64,000 nucleotides of DNA. Source: Leucaena leucocephala (taxonomy: Eukaryota > Streptophyta > Magnoliopsida > Fabales > Fabaceae). Below are positions 23,060-35,029 of this stretch, piece by piece. Made by a program: the position numbers and the translations under genes. Position 1 is the first letter of the stretch, and each line of letters opens with the position of its first letter. The notes beneath the pieces are model-generated. The model searched no databases, was not told the DNA's origin, and worked only from the letters and a program-made list of their open reading frames with translations. Where the stretch lies: NCBI GenBank assembly GCA_037074615.1, contig CM073569.1, forward strand, positions 10,066,001-10,130,000, read 5' to 3'.

Positions 23060-24390
23060 CCCCACCTAGCCCCTCATTTCGGCATAAGCAAGGAAGAAAG
23101 GAAGAGAGAAGTTCTTGAGAGAGAAAGTGTGAGAAAGAAAGAAGTAAGGAAGTTCTGGTGAAGTTGGAAGTAGTAGGGAAGTTCTAAAGCACTGCTTTTG
23201 AGGTAACAACTAATCCTAGCTCTTATGTAATGTCTTTGTGATGTGTTTTTTTGTTTGGTTGATTGTTGTCCTATATATTATGCTTGAAGCTCTATTCCAA
23301 TGCTATGATAATATGTTATTGAATATGGAAGCATGCAGCATACTTATCTGTACACAGTCACAAGCAAGCACCGTCACCCTGCATTACATATTTTGTTATG
23401 ATTATTGTTACTGGGATTCTTTTGAATCTCATTCCCAAACATAACATTACAGGGGAGGTTCTGTCAAAATAAAATTTGGAAATCTTAAGAGACGCCGGTA
23501 GGCTGCCGAAATTCCGGCAACGAAGACGGAACAAAGAAAGGAACTGATACGTACTGTGTACGTAGTGCTGTCTAAGGAGGCTGGAAGTGAGTGGACCCAG
23601 CAGGTTCATCCAGTCTTTCCTAAGTACTACGTAGAATGGTGGTTCTCATAAGGGAATTACCGAATCGGTACAACATCGGTTACTTTCTAAAGAAGAATTG
23701 TAGCAGTTATGCTGCCGGATTTTAGATAGAGAAGGATGTAATAAAATATGAGGGAGTTAATCATGCACTGATATATAACAGTTGATTATTTGATATTAAT
23801 TGTTATCTGGCCTGTATGACTGATATGTGTTGGTTGTATGCTTGGGTATGTAAAGACTAAATGCTGAAAATAGGCTCAGTGAACAGTAACTCGTGAAGAC
23901 CCATTCATGTTTGATAAATCATTAAAAATAGTAAATGATTGAATTAATGTACGAAATTTTAGGTTAAAAAGTAGACATACTAAGATTTAATTTTATATAT
24001 AGAATTTCTAATTTGTATGTATACATGAAAAGATATAAATTGTTAAAGTTGGGACCAAAATGCTGGATTCAGGAGAAAGTCATTGGATGAACAGTAAGAT
24101 TGAAACGTTTACCCACGTTAAATTTGTCAAGGATTGGTCAACCAATGATTTTTCCCTGAAATATATTTGAGTTATATTCATGTAGCAATTTGAACCACTT
24201 CATTTCGATTTTTCTAGAATTAGTTATGAATTTTCAAAATCAGGTCACTCATTTGGAATTTGCCACAGTGAACAGTACTCGATATGAATAAAATTCCAGA
24301 TTAAGTGTTTAGACTTCAATGACCCTGAAAGTGGTTTAAGTGCTACTGAATGGTCCCTAAGATGTATAAAAATAAGGATGTGACACTACC

Positions 24391-25290
24391 TGTATGCAAA
24401 GAGGCTCCTTGCTTGCTCGACTCCGGCTTCTCCTTAGGTTTCTTTCCTTTGTATGATGGACTTGGTAATGTTGTTACTTCTTCCTATAGCTCTTGCATAT
24501 CCACTTGTGCTTGTGAGCACTTCTCTTGAGTTGCCTTCTTGCTCATTAGCCGATGTTCTTTAATGCTTTTAGAACTCCCAATTTTCATTTGTGGCTGTGG
24601 TGAGTTCCCAAAATCAGATTCTTCCTTATCCTCCTGTGGTGCATCAGCTTCCTTAAAATGCACCTGTCTTCCACTTCTTAGAGATATGGCATTCACCCCT
24701 CTTGGATTAATAACAGTGTTCGAAGGTATGCTTCCACTGTTCTTTCCTTGGATGTCACTCACTGTATTAGAAACTTGAGTTAAGTGGCTTGTGATATCTG
24801 CATTCTTACAACTTAACTCCTCAAGTTTTCTGTGTACATCTGCATTATCCTTCTGCATACTTTGGAGAATTGAAGCTATGGAGGTGAACTGACCATCATT
24901 CTCTTTGAGCTTGTGATCAATATTAGCCATTCTACCATCCATGTTACTCATTTGTGCTGCCATACTCTTTAACAATTGAGAGATCTCTTCTGGTCTTGAA
25001 GGCACTAAAGCATTAGGTTATGTGGGGACCATAGACCTTGCATTACCTTGGTAGTTGCTTGAGGAAGCACCACCTCCTTGAAATTGATTAGATCTATTTT
25101 CTCCACTCCCCCACCTAAAATTTGGATGGTCTCTCCAGCCAGGATTATATGTATTAGAGTATGGATCTCTCTTCTGGAAGTTATTCTCTCTCCCTTGATA
25201 CATAGCTGCCACTTTCTCATACTGTCTATCACATGTACTTGTAGCATGTATCATCGAACCACATGATTCACATCCTGTAGAAACTGTCAA
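24391..25290 (-). pseudogene. Element G gag, C-terminal half with zinc finger
   Basis: One reading frame from 25290 down, interrupted by a TAA near 25015 and a TAG at 24484. The top part carries a CCHC finger (C-ES-C-GSMI-H-ATST-C); the next 173 codons hold a predicted coiled-coil-like stretch (SMAAQMSNMDGRMANIDHKL and heptads after) and then NPRGVNAISLRSGRQV, a phrase common to Athila/Tat gags. After the TAG the frame continues to the LTR C junction at 24390. The N-terminal gag core is absent: only ~450 bp separate the finger from the PBS. Both stops fit CAA or CAG changing to TAA or TAG. Confidence 0.8.
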
Positions 25291-25299
25291 GAGTAATTA

Positions 25300-25600
25300 A
25301 TGCAAATAATCATATTCAATTCAGCAGTTGCAAAGCAGAAAATTTTCAGTAGGCCGCGACAAAAGTGTATGTTAGTCGCGACAAAAGTGTATGTTAGTCG
25401 TGACTCAAAATTACAGAGAGCAGCAGTCGCGCCGAAAAGGTTTAAATGTCTCGACTGGTTTTCGCAGAGAGCAGTTAGATGTCACAAATAGCAATATGGT
25501 CGTGACTCAAAGTGGTTTCTGTTGCGACAAAAAGTGATAGAGAATAATTGTCGTGACTCAGTTCAGGTAAGGTTGCGACTCAAAGTCACAGAGACTAATC
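25300..25600. repeat. Degenerate GTCGCGAC array near element G PBS
   Basis: One intact octamer (about 25374) and at least eight one-base variants (GTCGTGAC, GTTGCGAC, GTCTCGAC type). Includes a tandem copy of 'gcgacaaaagtgtatgttagtcg' at 25357-25400. Lies where the leader and gag N-terminus should be. Confidence 0.75.
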
Positions 25601-25740
25601 CTGCAGAAAGTCAAAAAAAAAATGCAGTATGCAATGCAAGTTAAAAACTACTAAAAACTAAAATGCAATGAAAAATAAGGAAAATGACTCAGGTAGGCAA
25701 TGAAATTGACAATCAATTACTAGGGAACCAATTACTTGGC

Positions 25741-25758
25741 TCCCCGGCAACAGCGTCA
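25741..25758 (-). promoter_or_regulatory. Element G primer-binding site (tRNA-Asp-like)
   Basis: Minus strand reads TGACGCTGTTGCCGGGGA, one base after the 5' LTR end ACTCGTCA. It matches the plant TGGCGCCGTTGCCGGGGA PBS type used by many Athila-like elements, with two changes that look like G-to-A and C-to-T. Confidence 0.8.
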
Positions 25759-25759
25759 T

Positions 25760-27207
25760 TGACGAGTGTCTCGGATTGTCGCAGTCTGAGCCATCAAAAT
25801 TAAGTGAATTGAACCCTAGTAATATAGTATAAGGCACAACCCTATTGTTCTTCTCAAGGAGCCTTTCTAAAGGAATCCTAGCAAATTGGATGTTAAATTC
25901 AGCGGTAAACCTGAGTAAAGAGTAAATGGTTATGTGGGTGCAGTAAAATAGATGTTTTTGTGTTTTTGTTTAAGATGGAAAGTGGTTGGTTTGTGAAAGT
26001 AGTATATGATGATAGGCTCTTGATGATGAAAAATATCTATCCTTGCTCTCAATGTATATGGAGTTTGAAATCACTAAGTCTTGAATAAAACCTCAATCGA
26101 TCGATTGAGTCCAGAACCCTAATATTCTTTAAACTCCTTTGATCAAAGCTAGTTTAAAGAATATTATTGAACTGCTAAGGATCACTTAGTGTGTAATTTA
26201 AACCAGATGGAAGAATGCCCTCGAATGAGCGTCGATCGACTAACCCTAGAATTCAAGCAATCGAATCAATTAGCAATGATCGTTGACAACCGTTTAACTA
26301 GCTTAAACTCAAAACTGAAATATTGTATTTAAACTAGCATTCAAAAATCCAAAGTAAATTACAATTGTCTAAGATGTGAATAATCAATCGATATTCAAAA
26401 CTTATTCATATGATGAAAAACCCTAAATCTAGAAGCAATCATAATATGACAAGATACAAATTGGAACAGAAGAAACTCCCCGTTTCAGTCTGTGAGCTCA
26501 AGATATTAGATCCATCACCAAGAGACTAAAGGTTTAGCCTCTCAGGACTTCTACTACACTGCAATCGCTGTTCAGATGTGATGCCATGAAGAAACAATGA
26601 AGAGATAAAGGGTGGATGGTGTAGAGATGTGTAGAAGATGTAGAAGGTGTGTAGAGAGCGCTTGAGTACTGTTTCTTAGCCTAATCAGGTCCAAAAACTA
26701 GCCTACCCTTTGACTGCAGCCTCCCTCTCTTCTTATAACAGCATGACCTAATTCAAAACGCGTAGTTTCAGCAATTTTGTCATTTTAGTCGCGACCAGAT
26801 ACATTTGTTGGTCATGACCTATGAACAGTGAGAATCTTCCAGAAGAATTATGGGTTACGACCATAGGAAGAATTATGGGTTGCGACCGTAGGACTCTTTG
26901 GTCGCGACTAAATAGCACAAAGGTGTGGTTCCACTTTCATTGACTTGTGATTTCTTTCCTGGTCCTTGCTCTCTTCCAAAGTACCTGCAATTCAACATAA
27001 AAGCTCACTGTAAAAGTCCAAATCAGTAGATAACAGAATATATGCAGTTTGGAAAAGTTATTTTACCATTTTACCCTTTTATTAGCACATTGCCACGCAC
27101 AATCATGTAATACACAAAAGTAAAATTTAAGGCATGAAATGAATGGTAAAGTTATTATAAAACTCTCAAAATTGTCATAGAAACCATATACAAAATGTGT
27201 CTTATCA
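25760..27207 (-). repeat. Element G 5' LTR, 1,448 bp
   Basis: TGATAAGACA (27207) to ACTCGTCA (25760) on the minus strand. Bounded by the PBS on one side and by element J sequence on the other. Contains two pairs of GTCGCGAC-type octamers (26785-26910). Confidence 0.9.
26843..26892 (+). repeat. 25-bp tandem duplication in element G 5' LTR
   Basis: Two copies of a 25-base unit carrying a degenerate octamer (GTTACGAC, GTTGCGAC). The 3' LTR at about 14085-14112 has only one, so the second arose after insertion or differs between LTRs through a loss there. Confidence 0.85.
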
Positions 27208-28060
27208 GAGATCCTATTCCTAAGGTTTTTAGTTTAGATAAGTTTGGTTTAAATCAGAATAGGAGTTTATGATGGATAATGATAATTTTTGGCTTTTTCC
27301 TCCAGTGATACATGTTCCAGATTTTGAGGACTCTGAGTTAGATAGATTTGATAGTTCATCAGTAGGATCAAATAATACGGATAGTAAATCAAATGATAGT
27401 GTATTAGAGGAACCTATTCTATCCTCTCCTTTACATGTTGTACCTCCAAATATGTCAGACCCTAACTTAGAAGTTGACCTAGTATATATGGATGAGAGAA
27501 GTATATCATAACCCTAGCCATTACAATCTGATGAGTTCCATTCTTAGGTTCAGGGTACCATAGATCCTACATTCAGATAGTCTATTATCTCAGATGTTCT
27601 AAGACCCAGTCAATTACCAAACTAGATAGATATTACAGGTCCTAGTCAACAAAGAGTAGTGACACACACGAAATCCCAAGACATAGAATTATAACCTATA
27701 GAAGTAACTAATAAAGAGCAGTTCGAGAAGGCTATGGAATTAGCTAGACAGCTATATGATTTAGGTTACCCTCTAGACAGAAAAGTAGATCAAGATTATA
27801 GGATCTACCAAGATTTCATAGCCATAGTCTGAGAAACCTATAAGGCTTTTGATCTGAATACCCTTACATTAGAGGAGTGGACTAATATCAAGGATGATAT
27901 CTTACCTACCACAGAGACTTGGAGAGCAGGGTTGGATCGCATTTTAATAAATAACCATATAACAGTATACCAGATTGGATCTTCATGATAGAAGAGTTTA
28001 TTAGAAGAACTTATAAGAAAGAATAGTGTGATTTGACACCTATGAATGATATTGTTATGT
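27208..28060 (+). pseudogene. Unrecognised open frame upstream of element J gag
   Basis: From ATG 27269 the frame is open for 79 codons, then stays protein-like to about 28050 despite some eight in-frame stops (27509, 27515 and onward, with a TGA near 27829 and TGA-TAG near 27987). Nearly all stops read TAA, TAG or TGA where CAA, CAG or CGA would keep the frame. The product would be acidic at its start (DFEDSELDRFDSSS) and Leu/Glu-rich later (LARQLYDLGYPL, LTLEEWTNIKDDIL). I do not recognise it. It lies between the G insertion and the J gag, on the J strand. It could be an accessory frame of J, or a fragment of another element. Confidence 0.5.
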
Positions 28061-28525
28061 ATGTACATAAGTGATGTATAATAGATATGTATAACAACTG
28101 TACTTGAGAAATGATACATGATAGTATATGTGTATGATGTTATGAAGCCTATCTGTATACAATGCTACGAATGGAGTATAAGTTATGTTATTTATTTTAT
28201 TCCCTCTCATATTTAGATAGTAAAATAAATGGTTTAAACAAGATAGATTGTTCTATCAGAAGAACCTCAAAATCCTGTAGACATTAACCAGATAATTTTG
28301 GAACACTTAGAGCAACAACAAAAGATGAGAGGAAATGAGAGCAACTCAAGCTCGTAGCGACCAAGAAAGAGATGCTGTTATAGCAGTAATAGTAGTAGAA
28401 GCTGTAGTTATTTAAGACAAGCAGAGCTTGTAAGAATAACTAACGTTGAACCAAAAGTTGTGCAGTAACTAGAAGAGCCACCTAGGCAAGCTGAGTAGGT
28501 GGTTGATACTATTGGTATCCAATAG

Positions 28526-28990
28526 TGTATGATGAAATTCTGCAAGCACAATCCCCCAACATTTGAGGGGATATTTGATACTCAAATAGCGAGGAACTAG
28601 ATAAGTCGCTTGGAAAAGATTTTTGAAGTGCTTGATTGTCCATCTGAAAGTAAGGCTCAGATGGCCATTTATCAACTGTAAAGAGACGCAAACCATTGGT
28701 GGAAGAATACTTAACTATTGCTATAGGCAAGGAATATTCCTATTACATGGGAAGTGTTTCTTGAACAATTTTATGAGAAATATTTTCCTCAGTCAGTACG
28801 GGACGAATGGGAAGCTGAATTCTTTGTGCTGAGGCAAGGAGAAAATGAGCCATTTGATAAATATTTGGCTAAGTTTATTCGTCTTTCTCAGTATTCCACG
28901 TATCTCTGACAAGTGGATGATGAACGATGGATAATAGAGAGAATGATTATAAGCATGAATGTTACATTAAAAGAGAAGATGACTCCCCAA
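28526..28990 (+). pseudogene. Element J gag core (chromovirus-like Gypsy)
   Basis: One frame without indels, broken by five stops. Visible gag hallmarks: FCKHNPPTFEGIFDTQIA, then SRLEKIFEVLDCPSESKAQMA, HWWKN, and a long helix region (WEVFLEQFYEKYFPQSVRDEW). Such a core builds the virus-like particle. The frame runs to 28990, where solo LTR A is inserted, and resumes at 45283. Upstream (about 28250-28500) a poorly preserved Gln/Ser-rich N-terminus is likely. Confidence 0.85.
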
Positions 28991-30565
28991 TGTCATATCC
29001 TAATTTTTCCATATCTGTATAATACTGATAGAGGAAAGAGGTTTGGAAAGGATTGTGATGATGAATAGAGAAGAAAAGAATGATAAGATGAAGATTTAAA
29101 AAAAAAGGGGACTAAATTGAAAAGTATAAAAGTTCCATGGTGCAAAAAGTAAAGTAGACATAAACTTTGGGCCATTAAGTGTAATTTCAAAAAGTTTAAG
29201 GACCTAAATATAATTTAAAGAAAGTTCAAGGGGAAAAATTGTAATTATAGAAAGTTGAGCCAGAAGTGACTTAGAATTGCCGGAAAGCATTTCAGTCCCA
29301 AATTTCATCAGTAGATAGAGAAAATGATGCTGGTTAATCTAGCTTAATACATAAATTTTATTAGAGTTTCAGATAGCTGAAATTTATCTGATAGTCTGAA
29401 AGTTATCTGAAATTTTTATCAAATCTCCTGGACCTCTGATATGAGTGAAAAGTTATAGGAATGTGTGTCCTGTGAAGCCATAGGTCAAGGAACTGATAGA
29501 ATCCTGAAAGGAGTTCTGTAGAAAAAGTTATTCACTTTTTAATAAATTTTGACGAGAGTTCGTGAACGCCCGATATTCGATTGGGAAATTAATCGGTAAG
29601 CAAATTAGGACTGAATGAGCCCAGATTACATCACATAGGGGCTCATGGTGATGTCAAGTGAGGCTAGGCCCATGATATCAGTTCATCGGGAGAAGGGGCC
29701 AGTGTCCAGAAGTTTGCAAAAAATGTGCAAAATTATGAAAATGCCCCTGTGTTGTAATATTGTACAAGAGATGAAAGGAGGGCATTTTGGTCATTTTAGA
29801 CAATCCAAAATGCCAAAGCAAGTGCAAGAATGAGTACTCAGAGTCAGTATATGCCTTGACAAGGTATAAAGAGGTGCGAAATAACAATTATGCCCTTAGG
29901 GTTAATATAGTGCAAGGAAGAGCACCAAGGATATTTTGGTCATTTCACAATGGATAGATATCAGATGAAATATAGAAATAAATTCTTATAATTAATATGA
30001 GAATTTATAAAACTAATAGAAGTAAAAAAAGAGTCCTGCAGAATTAATTATGAAATTTAAGATGAAAAATGACACCGATAAAGGGTTTAAAGAAAATGTA
30101 TATAATTTTTATCAGGACTTCTGGATCTCAAAAAATTATAAAACTTTGCAAAGAATTCATTTTATATTAGAATGAATTTCTAAAAATGTTAGAACCATTA
30201 AAAGAGGTGTTTAGCATTTATTCTAAGATCAGGGTAATTTAAGGATATCGGTATAAGGAAAGTGCATTGGGATTTATGCCAAGTAGCTATTGGACCTAAA
30301 AGAGGCCCAACATTTCGTTCTAGGGCAGCCCAATAAGTCCCAAAAGTTGTCTTGGAGCCCAAGTCCAATAAAGAATAATTTATGGATTTTTTAAAAGAAA
30401 AAAAAGGAGTAAAGTAACAATTATGATTTGCAGATAGTGGGACCCACAAGGCTTCACACACGGCATCCAAGGAAAGGGGAAGAGAAAATTTTTGTCATGT
30501 GATTTTATCTCAACTTGGCTTGGTGGGCAAGACAAGATTCAAGGTGCAATCTTGGCCATTAGATC

Positions 30566-33500
30566 TGTAACATCCCTAATTTCTGTACTAAGTTGTATGT
30601 ACAGATTGAATAAAATATATGAGATGTTTAGGAAAAGATGTGGCCATTTATGTAAAGAAAGGGATTAAATTGGATGAGGAAGAAAGTATAAGAGCCAAAG
30701 TGCAAAATTACGAAAATGCCTCCGTGATGCCCTAAGAAACCAGAAGTGAATGGAGGGCATTTTGGTCATTTTACACAATGGATGGATATCAGAGAAAATT
30801 TGATAGTAAATTATTATAATTAATATGATAATTTATAGAGTTGACAGAAGTCAAAAAGGAGTCTTGTAGAATTAATTATGGAATTTACGGTGAAAAAGAA
30901 CACCGATAAAGGGTTAAAGGAAACATATGTAATTTTTAACAGGACTTCTGGGTCTCAGAAAATTATGAAACTTTGTAGAGAATTCATTTTATATTAGAAT
31001 GAATTTCTAAAAATGTTAGAACAATTAAAAGAGGTGTTTAGCATTTATGCTAAGATCAGGGTAATTTACGGATATCGGTATGAGGAAAGTACATTGGGAT
31101 TTGGGCCAGTTAGCTATTGGATCTAAAAGAGGCCCAACATTTCGTCCTAGGACAGCCCAATAAGGCCCAAAAGTTATCTTGGAGCCCAAGTCCAAATAAT
31201 AAATAATTTATGGATTTTTGAAAAGAAAGAAAAAGAGAATAAAGTAAGAATTAGGTGTTGCACATGGTGGGACCCACAAGGACACAAGAATGGCACCCAA
31301 AAAGAGGAAGGGTTAGGTGTACCAAGTGAGTCCATGCTAGTGATGTCATGGTGGTAAGGTCTTGAGTGAAAAGTGAAAAGACATTTCAAGATTAAACCTT
31401 TAACCATTAGATCAAATAGTTTCCAAAGTGATCTTGGCCTTCAAATGGCACATGACTTTTGCTATAAATACCCCCCTTTCCATTCATTCTTCACACCCAA
31501 GAGCTCCTTTAGAAAGAGAAGTGAGTTCTAGAGAAAGAAAGTGGAAGAAAGCAAGGAAGAAGCAAGGGTCTTGAAGGAGCAAGTAAGGTAAGTTGTCTCC
31601 TTGCTTCTACCTTTTGTTCTTATGGTTTGTGCTTGAGTTTAAGTGATTTTTTAGGCTTAAATCTTGGGGAAATGCTGCTGGAATTTTTGTGTATGTGTGA
31701 AAGGAATAGGAGTTTTAAGTCATAGATAGTTAAGACAAGCTTAAACAAGTTAGTTACATGCTTGGTTGTGAAGTAAGTTGATGTTCTTGACTTTACCATT
31801 TCGGGTTGCACTTTTCATGCACTGTTCATGATAGAAGGAAATGGAATTTCAATGATTTAATGCTTCCATTGAGTTTATATGATGATTTTGTGTAGGAATG
31901 GAAAGGTTTTGAACCTTGGAAACCATTGGAATTAAAGGTTATAATGTTGAAAATTCCTCATGGTTACTGTTCACTCGCGTGAACAGTGATTTGAATTTCA
32001 TGATTTTGATGCTTCCAATGGTCTTAAAATGAGATTTTGTGTGGGGGAAAAGTGGAGGAAAAAGTATGGGAAGCATTGGAATCAAAATGAGAATTTTTGG
32101 AAGATTTATGTATGCTTTTCTAAATCTGTACAGAACAGTGTATTCTTGCTGGAATTTGGTTATTTTTAGTTCATAAATGGATTCAAAAGGTAAAATTGTG
32201 TAGGGTAAGGTCAAGACATCAATTGATTCAAGGGCCAAGTTAATTGGCAAAGATTAAAGAAAGTTATGTTAGTTAAAGCAAGTTAAAGGTTTAAGAGAGA
32301 TAGTCTTGAGTAGTGTTTGAGTTCATGGTCCTAATGGATTATGTAATGAATATGAATGTGATTAGGACCTTGAAACCTCTAAGAAGATGTTGGGGAATGA
32401 TTGACCAAAAAGCTTGGGAAGCAAGTGCAAGCATAAGAAAGAGAGCTTAAATCCAAGGTAGTAAACTTACCCTAAACTTGTATGTATTGAATGTTATGCT
32501 TGATTGTGCTATGACTTTGTTGAATTGTGTGCATATGTGTATATGATTGAAGCTCTGTTTCTATGATTACCTTGGCCAATTGTATTTCATATGTTACATG
32601 GAAGCATGCACATTACACAATGTTTACACTTTCACAAGCAAGCACAAGTATTTACTTTAATGCATGCATTGTTTAGTACCGTTTGCTACTGAGATTCCCC
32701 CGAATCTCATCCCCTATTTATAACCCATTACAGAGAGGTTATATCGAAGTGAATTTTGAGAATGCTGTAAGACGCCGTTATGCTGCCGATTTTCAGACTG
32801 AACATAAGGAGATGATACGTACTGTGTACGTAGGTACTGTCTAAGGAGTCTGGATGTGACTGGACCTAGTCGGTTCATCCAGTCTTTCCTGGGTACTTAC
32901 GTTGAATGGTAATTCTCACGGGAATTACCGAATCAGTACAAGATCAGTTATTTTTACAGATGAAGTATAGTAGTTATACTGCCGGATTTCAGGCAGGAAA
33001 GATGTAATAGAGATACGAGGATCTTGTTCATGCCCTGTTGTATAAAGATTTATTATTTAATGATAAGTATTGTTTAGTATGTTTGTTTGATATGTGATTA
33101 ATGTATGCATATGTATGTAAAGTTGCTTGCTGGAATTTGCCACCATGAACAGTAACTCGTGGTGATATAGTGATGTTTGATCTATAATTAAAAATAGTAA
33201 ATGATTAAATAAATGTATTATATGTTTATGATAAATAGTAGACATACCAAGCTTCGATTTGATATATAGAATGTCTCATTTCGATGTCTATACATGGAGA
33301 TATAAATTATCAAAGTTGGGACCAAAATGCTGGATTCAGGAGAAAAACGCTGGATGAACAATAAAGTTGTAACTTTGACTGACGTTGACTTGGACAAGGA
33401 ATGGTCAACGAGTTATTTTTCCTTGAAATAGTATTGAGTTAGATTCATGTAGCAATTTGAACCACTGCATTCTGATTTTTCTAGAATTAGTTATGATTTT

Positions 33501-33652
33501 TTGAAGTCAGGTCACTCATCTGGAATTTACACAGTAAACAGTACTCGATAAGAGTAAAACTCCAGATTGAGAAATTAGATTTCAATGACCTTGAAAGTGG
33601 TTCTAAATACTACCAATTGGTCCCTAAGATGTACGAAAATAAGGATGTTTCA
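30566..33652 (+). mobile_element. Solo LTR B, TSD AGATC
   Basis: 3,087 bp, TGTAACATCC to GGATGTTTCA, flanked by AGATC at 30561-30565 and 33653-33657. Inserted in LTR A just upstream of the A promoter. Has TATA box, an excellent AAG|GTAAGT at 31588, an acceptor-like ATTACAG ending 32733, and the conserved block (32812-32960). Confidence 0.94.
31463..31470 (+). promoter_or_regulatory. LTR B TATA box
   Basis: TATAAATA followed by six Cs, at the family position. Confidence 0.7.
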
Positions 33653-33706
33653 AGATCAAATAGTAACCAAAGCAATCTTGGCCATCCATTTTCCATGGAA
33701 TTTTTC

Positions 33707-33714
33707 TATAAATA
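33707..33714 (+). promoter_or_regulatory. LTR A TATA box
   Basis: TATAAATA followed by CCCCC. It lies just right of the B insertion, so B separates it from upstream U3 sequence. Donor-like AAAG|GTAAGC is 132 bases downstream. Confidence 0.7.
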
Positions 33715-35029
33715 CCCCCATTTTTCTACCCAAAACCATGGCTTGAAGAACCCTTGGGGAGGTGCTGCCCAAATGCCAACTCAAGCCAAGACAAAGAAGA
33801 ATCCAAGGTCCAAAGTTCAAGCAAGCTAGAGATTAAAGGTAAGCAATCTATCCTAGCTTATTTTTCTTTGATTTGGGAGCTTGAACTTAGGGTTTTCATG
33901 GAAGAAAGTTGAGTTTTATCTAAGGGTTATATGCTGTCCAAAATCTTAGATGAAAGGAGAAAGAAGAAATTAAAGTTAGAGTTATAAGATTAGAGCTTAA
34001 ACAAGCTAGTTAGATGATTGGTTGTTGAATCAAGTTGATATTCTTGACTTTGCCATGGATGAAATATTTCAGTTTTCACTGTTCATGATAGAAGGAGATG
34101 GAATTTTAATGATTAATGCTTCCATTGAATTTATATAATGATTTTGTGTGGGATTGGATAGGTTTTGAACCTTGGAAGCTTTAGAATTGAAAGTTGTAAT
34201 TCTTGGAATCCTTCTCTGTTACTGTTCAATCGTATGAACAGTGATTGGATTTTCATGATTTTGATGCTTCCAATGGTTTTAAAATGAAAAGTTGTGTGGG
34301 GTAAAGTAGAGAAACAAGTATAGGGAGAAATGGAATTAAGATGGGAATTTTTGGAAGAATTATATATGTTTTGCAAATTCTATCTAGAACAGTACATAGT
34401 TGCTGGAATTTGGTTATTTTGAGTTCATAAATAGATTCAAAAGGCCAAATTGTATAGGGTAAGGTCAAGACATCAATTGATTCAAAGGCCAAGTCAATTG
34501 GTAAAGATTAAAGGAAATTAATGTAGTTAAGTAAGCTTAATGTTCAAGAGAAGTTAGATGGTAATTGATGGATGATTATGTGATGTTAGGGTGTGATTGT
34601 AGACTCCAAAGAGGCAACCACACACTAAGGAGAAGTAAGAAGAAAGAGTAAAGTTAAAGTGAAAGAAAGTCAAGTATATGAGGTAGTAAACTTACCCTAA
34701 ACTTGTATGTATTGAATGTTATGCTTGATTGTGCTATGACTTTGTTGAATTGTGTGCATATGTGTAGATAATTGTGTTGGAAATTGTGCCCTAGGGGCCA
34801 ATCATTGTCTTATAAACATTATTATTTTATGAATGTCTTAATTATGTTATCACAATATTTTCATGTTTACTATGATGACTATCCTTAGATAACTCATGAT
34901 ATCCTAAATGTCCCTGGTCGGTCATCTATGCGGGAGCAAAGATGAAATAAGACCAGTATACTTTGAAGATATATAGAGATATAAATCAAAGTCATAGGCA
35001 CATGTAAGAGTACAGGGTGCTGGACCGAT

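Larger units (their letters stand above)
21536..24385 (+). mobile_element. Solo LTR C, TSD CTACC
   Basis: 2,850 bp, TGTAATATGC to GGATGTGACA. Flanked by CTACC at 21531-21535 and 24386-24390. It splits the gag-protease frame of element G, which resumes on both sides. Contains TATA box, GA-rich leader, donor-like and acceptor-like sites, a 12-bp minisatellite and the conserved block (23545-23690). No PBS or coding domain. Confidence 0.93.
13580..27207 (-). mobile_element. Gypsy element G, gag-protease only (Athila-like)
   Basis: Minus-strand element: 5' LTR 25760-27207, PBS 25741-25758, internal part 17665-25759, 3' LTR remnant 13580-17664. Coding content is the C-terminal part of gag, a CCHC finger and an aspartic protease with DLG active site; no reverse transcriptase, RNase H or integrase is seen in either strand. 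The gag and protease wording (INIP...PKYAKFLKELC, LILGRPF) fits the Athila/Tat side of Ty3/Gypsy; that lineage is inferred. Solo LTRs C and D are inserted in it and Copia 1 truncates its left end. It would depend on proteins from another element to move. Confidence 0.85.
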
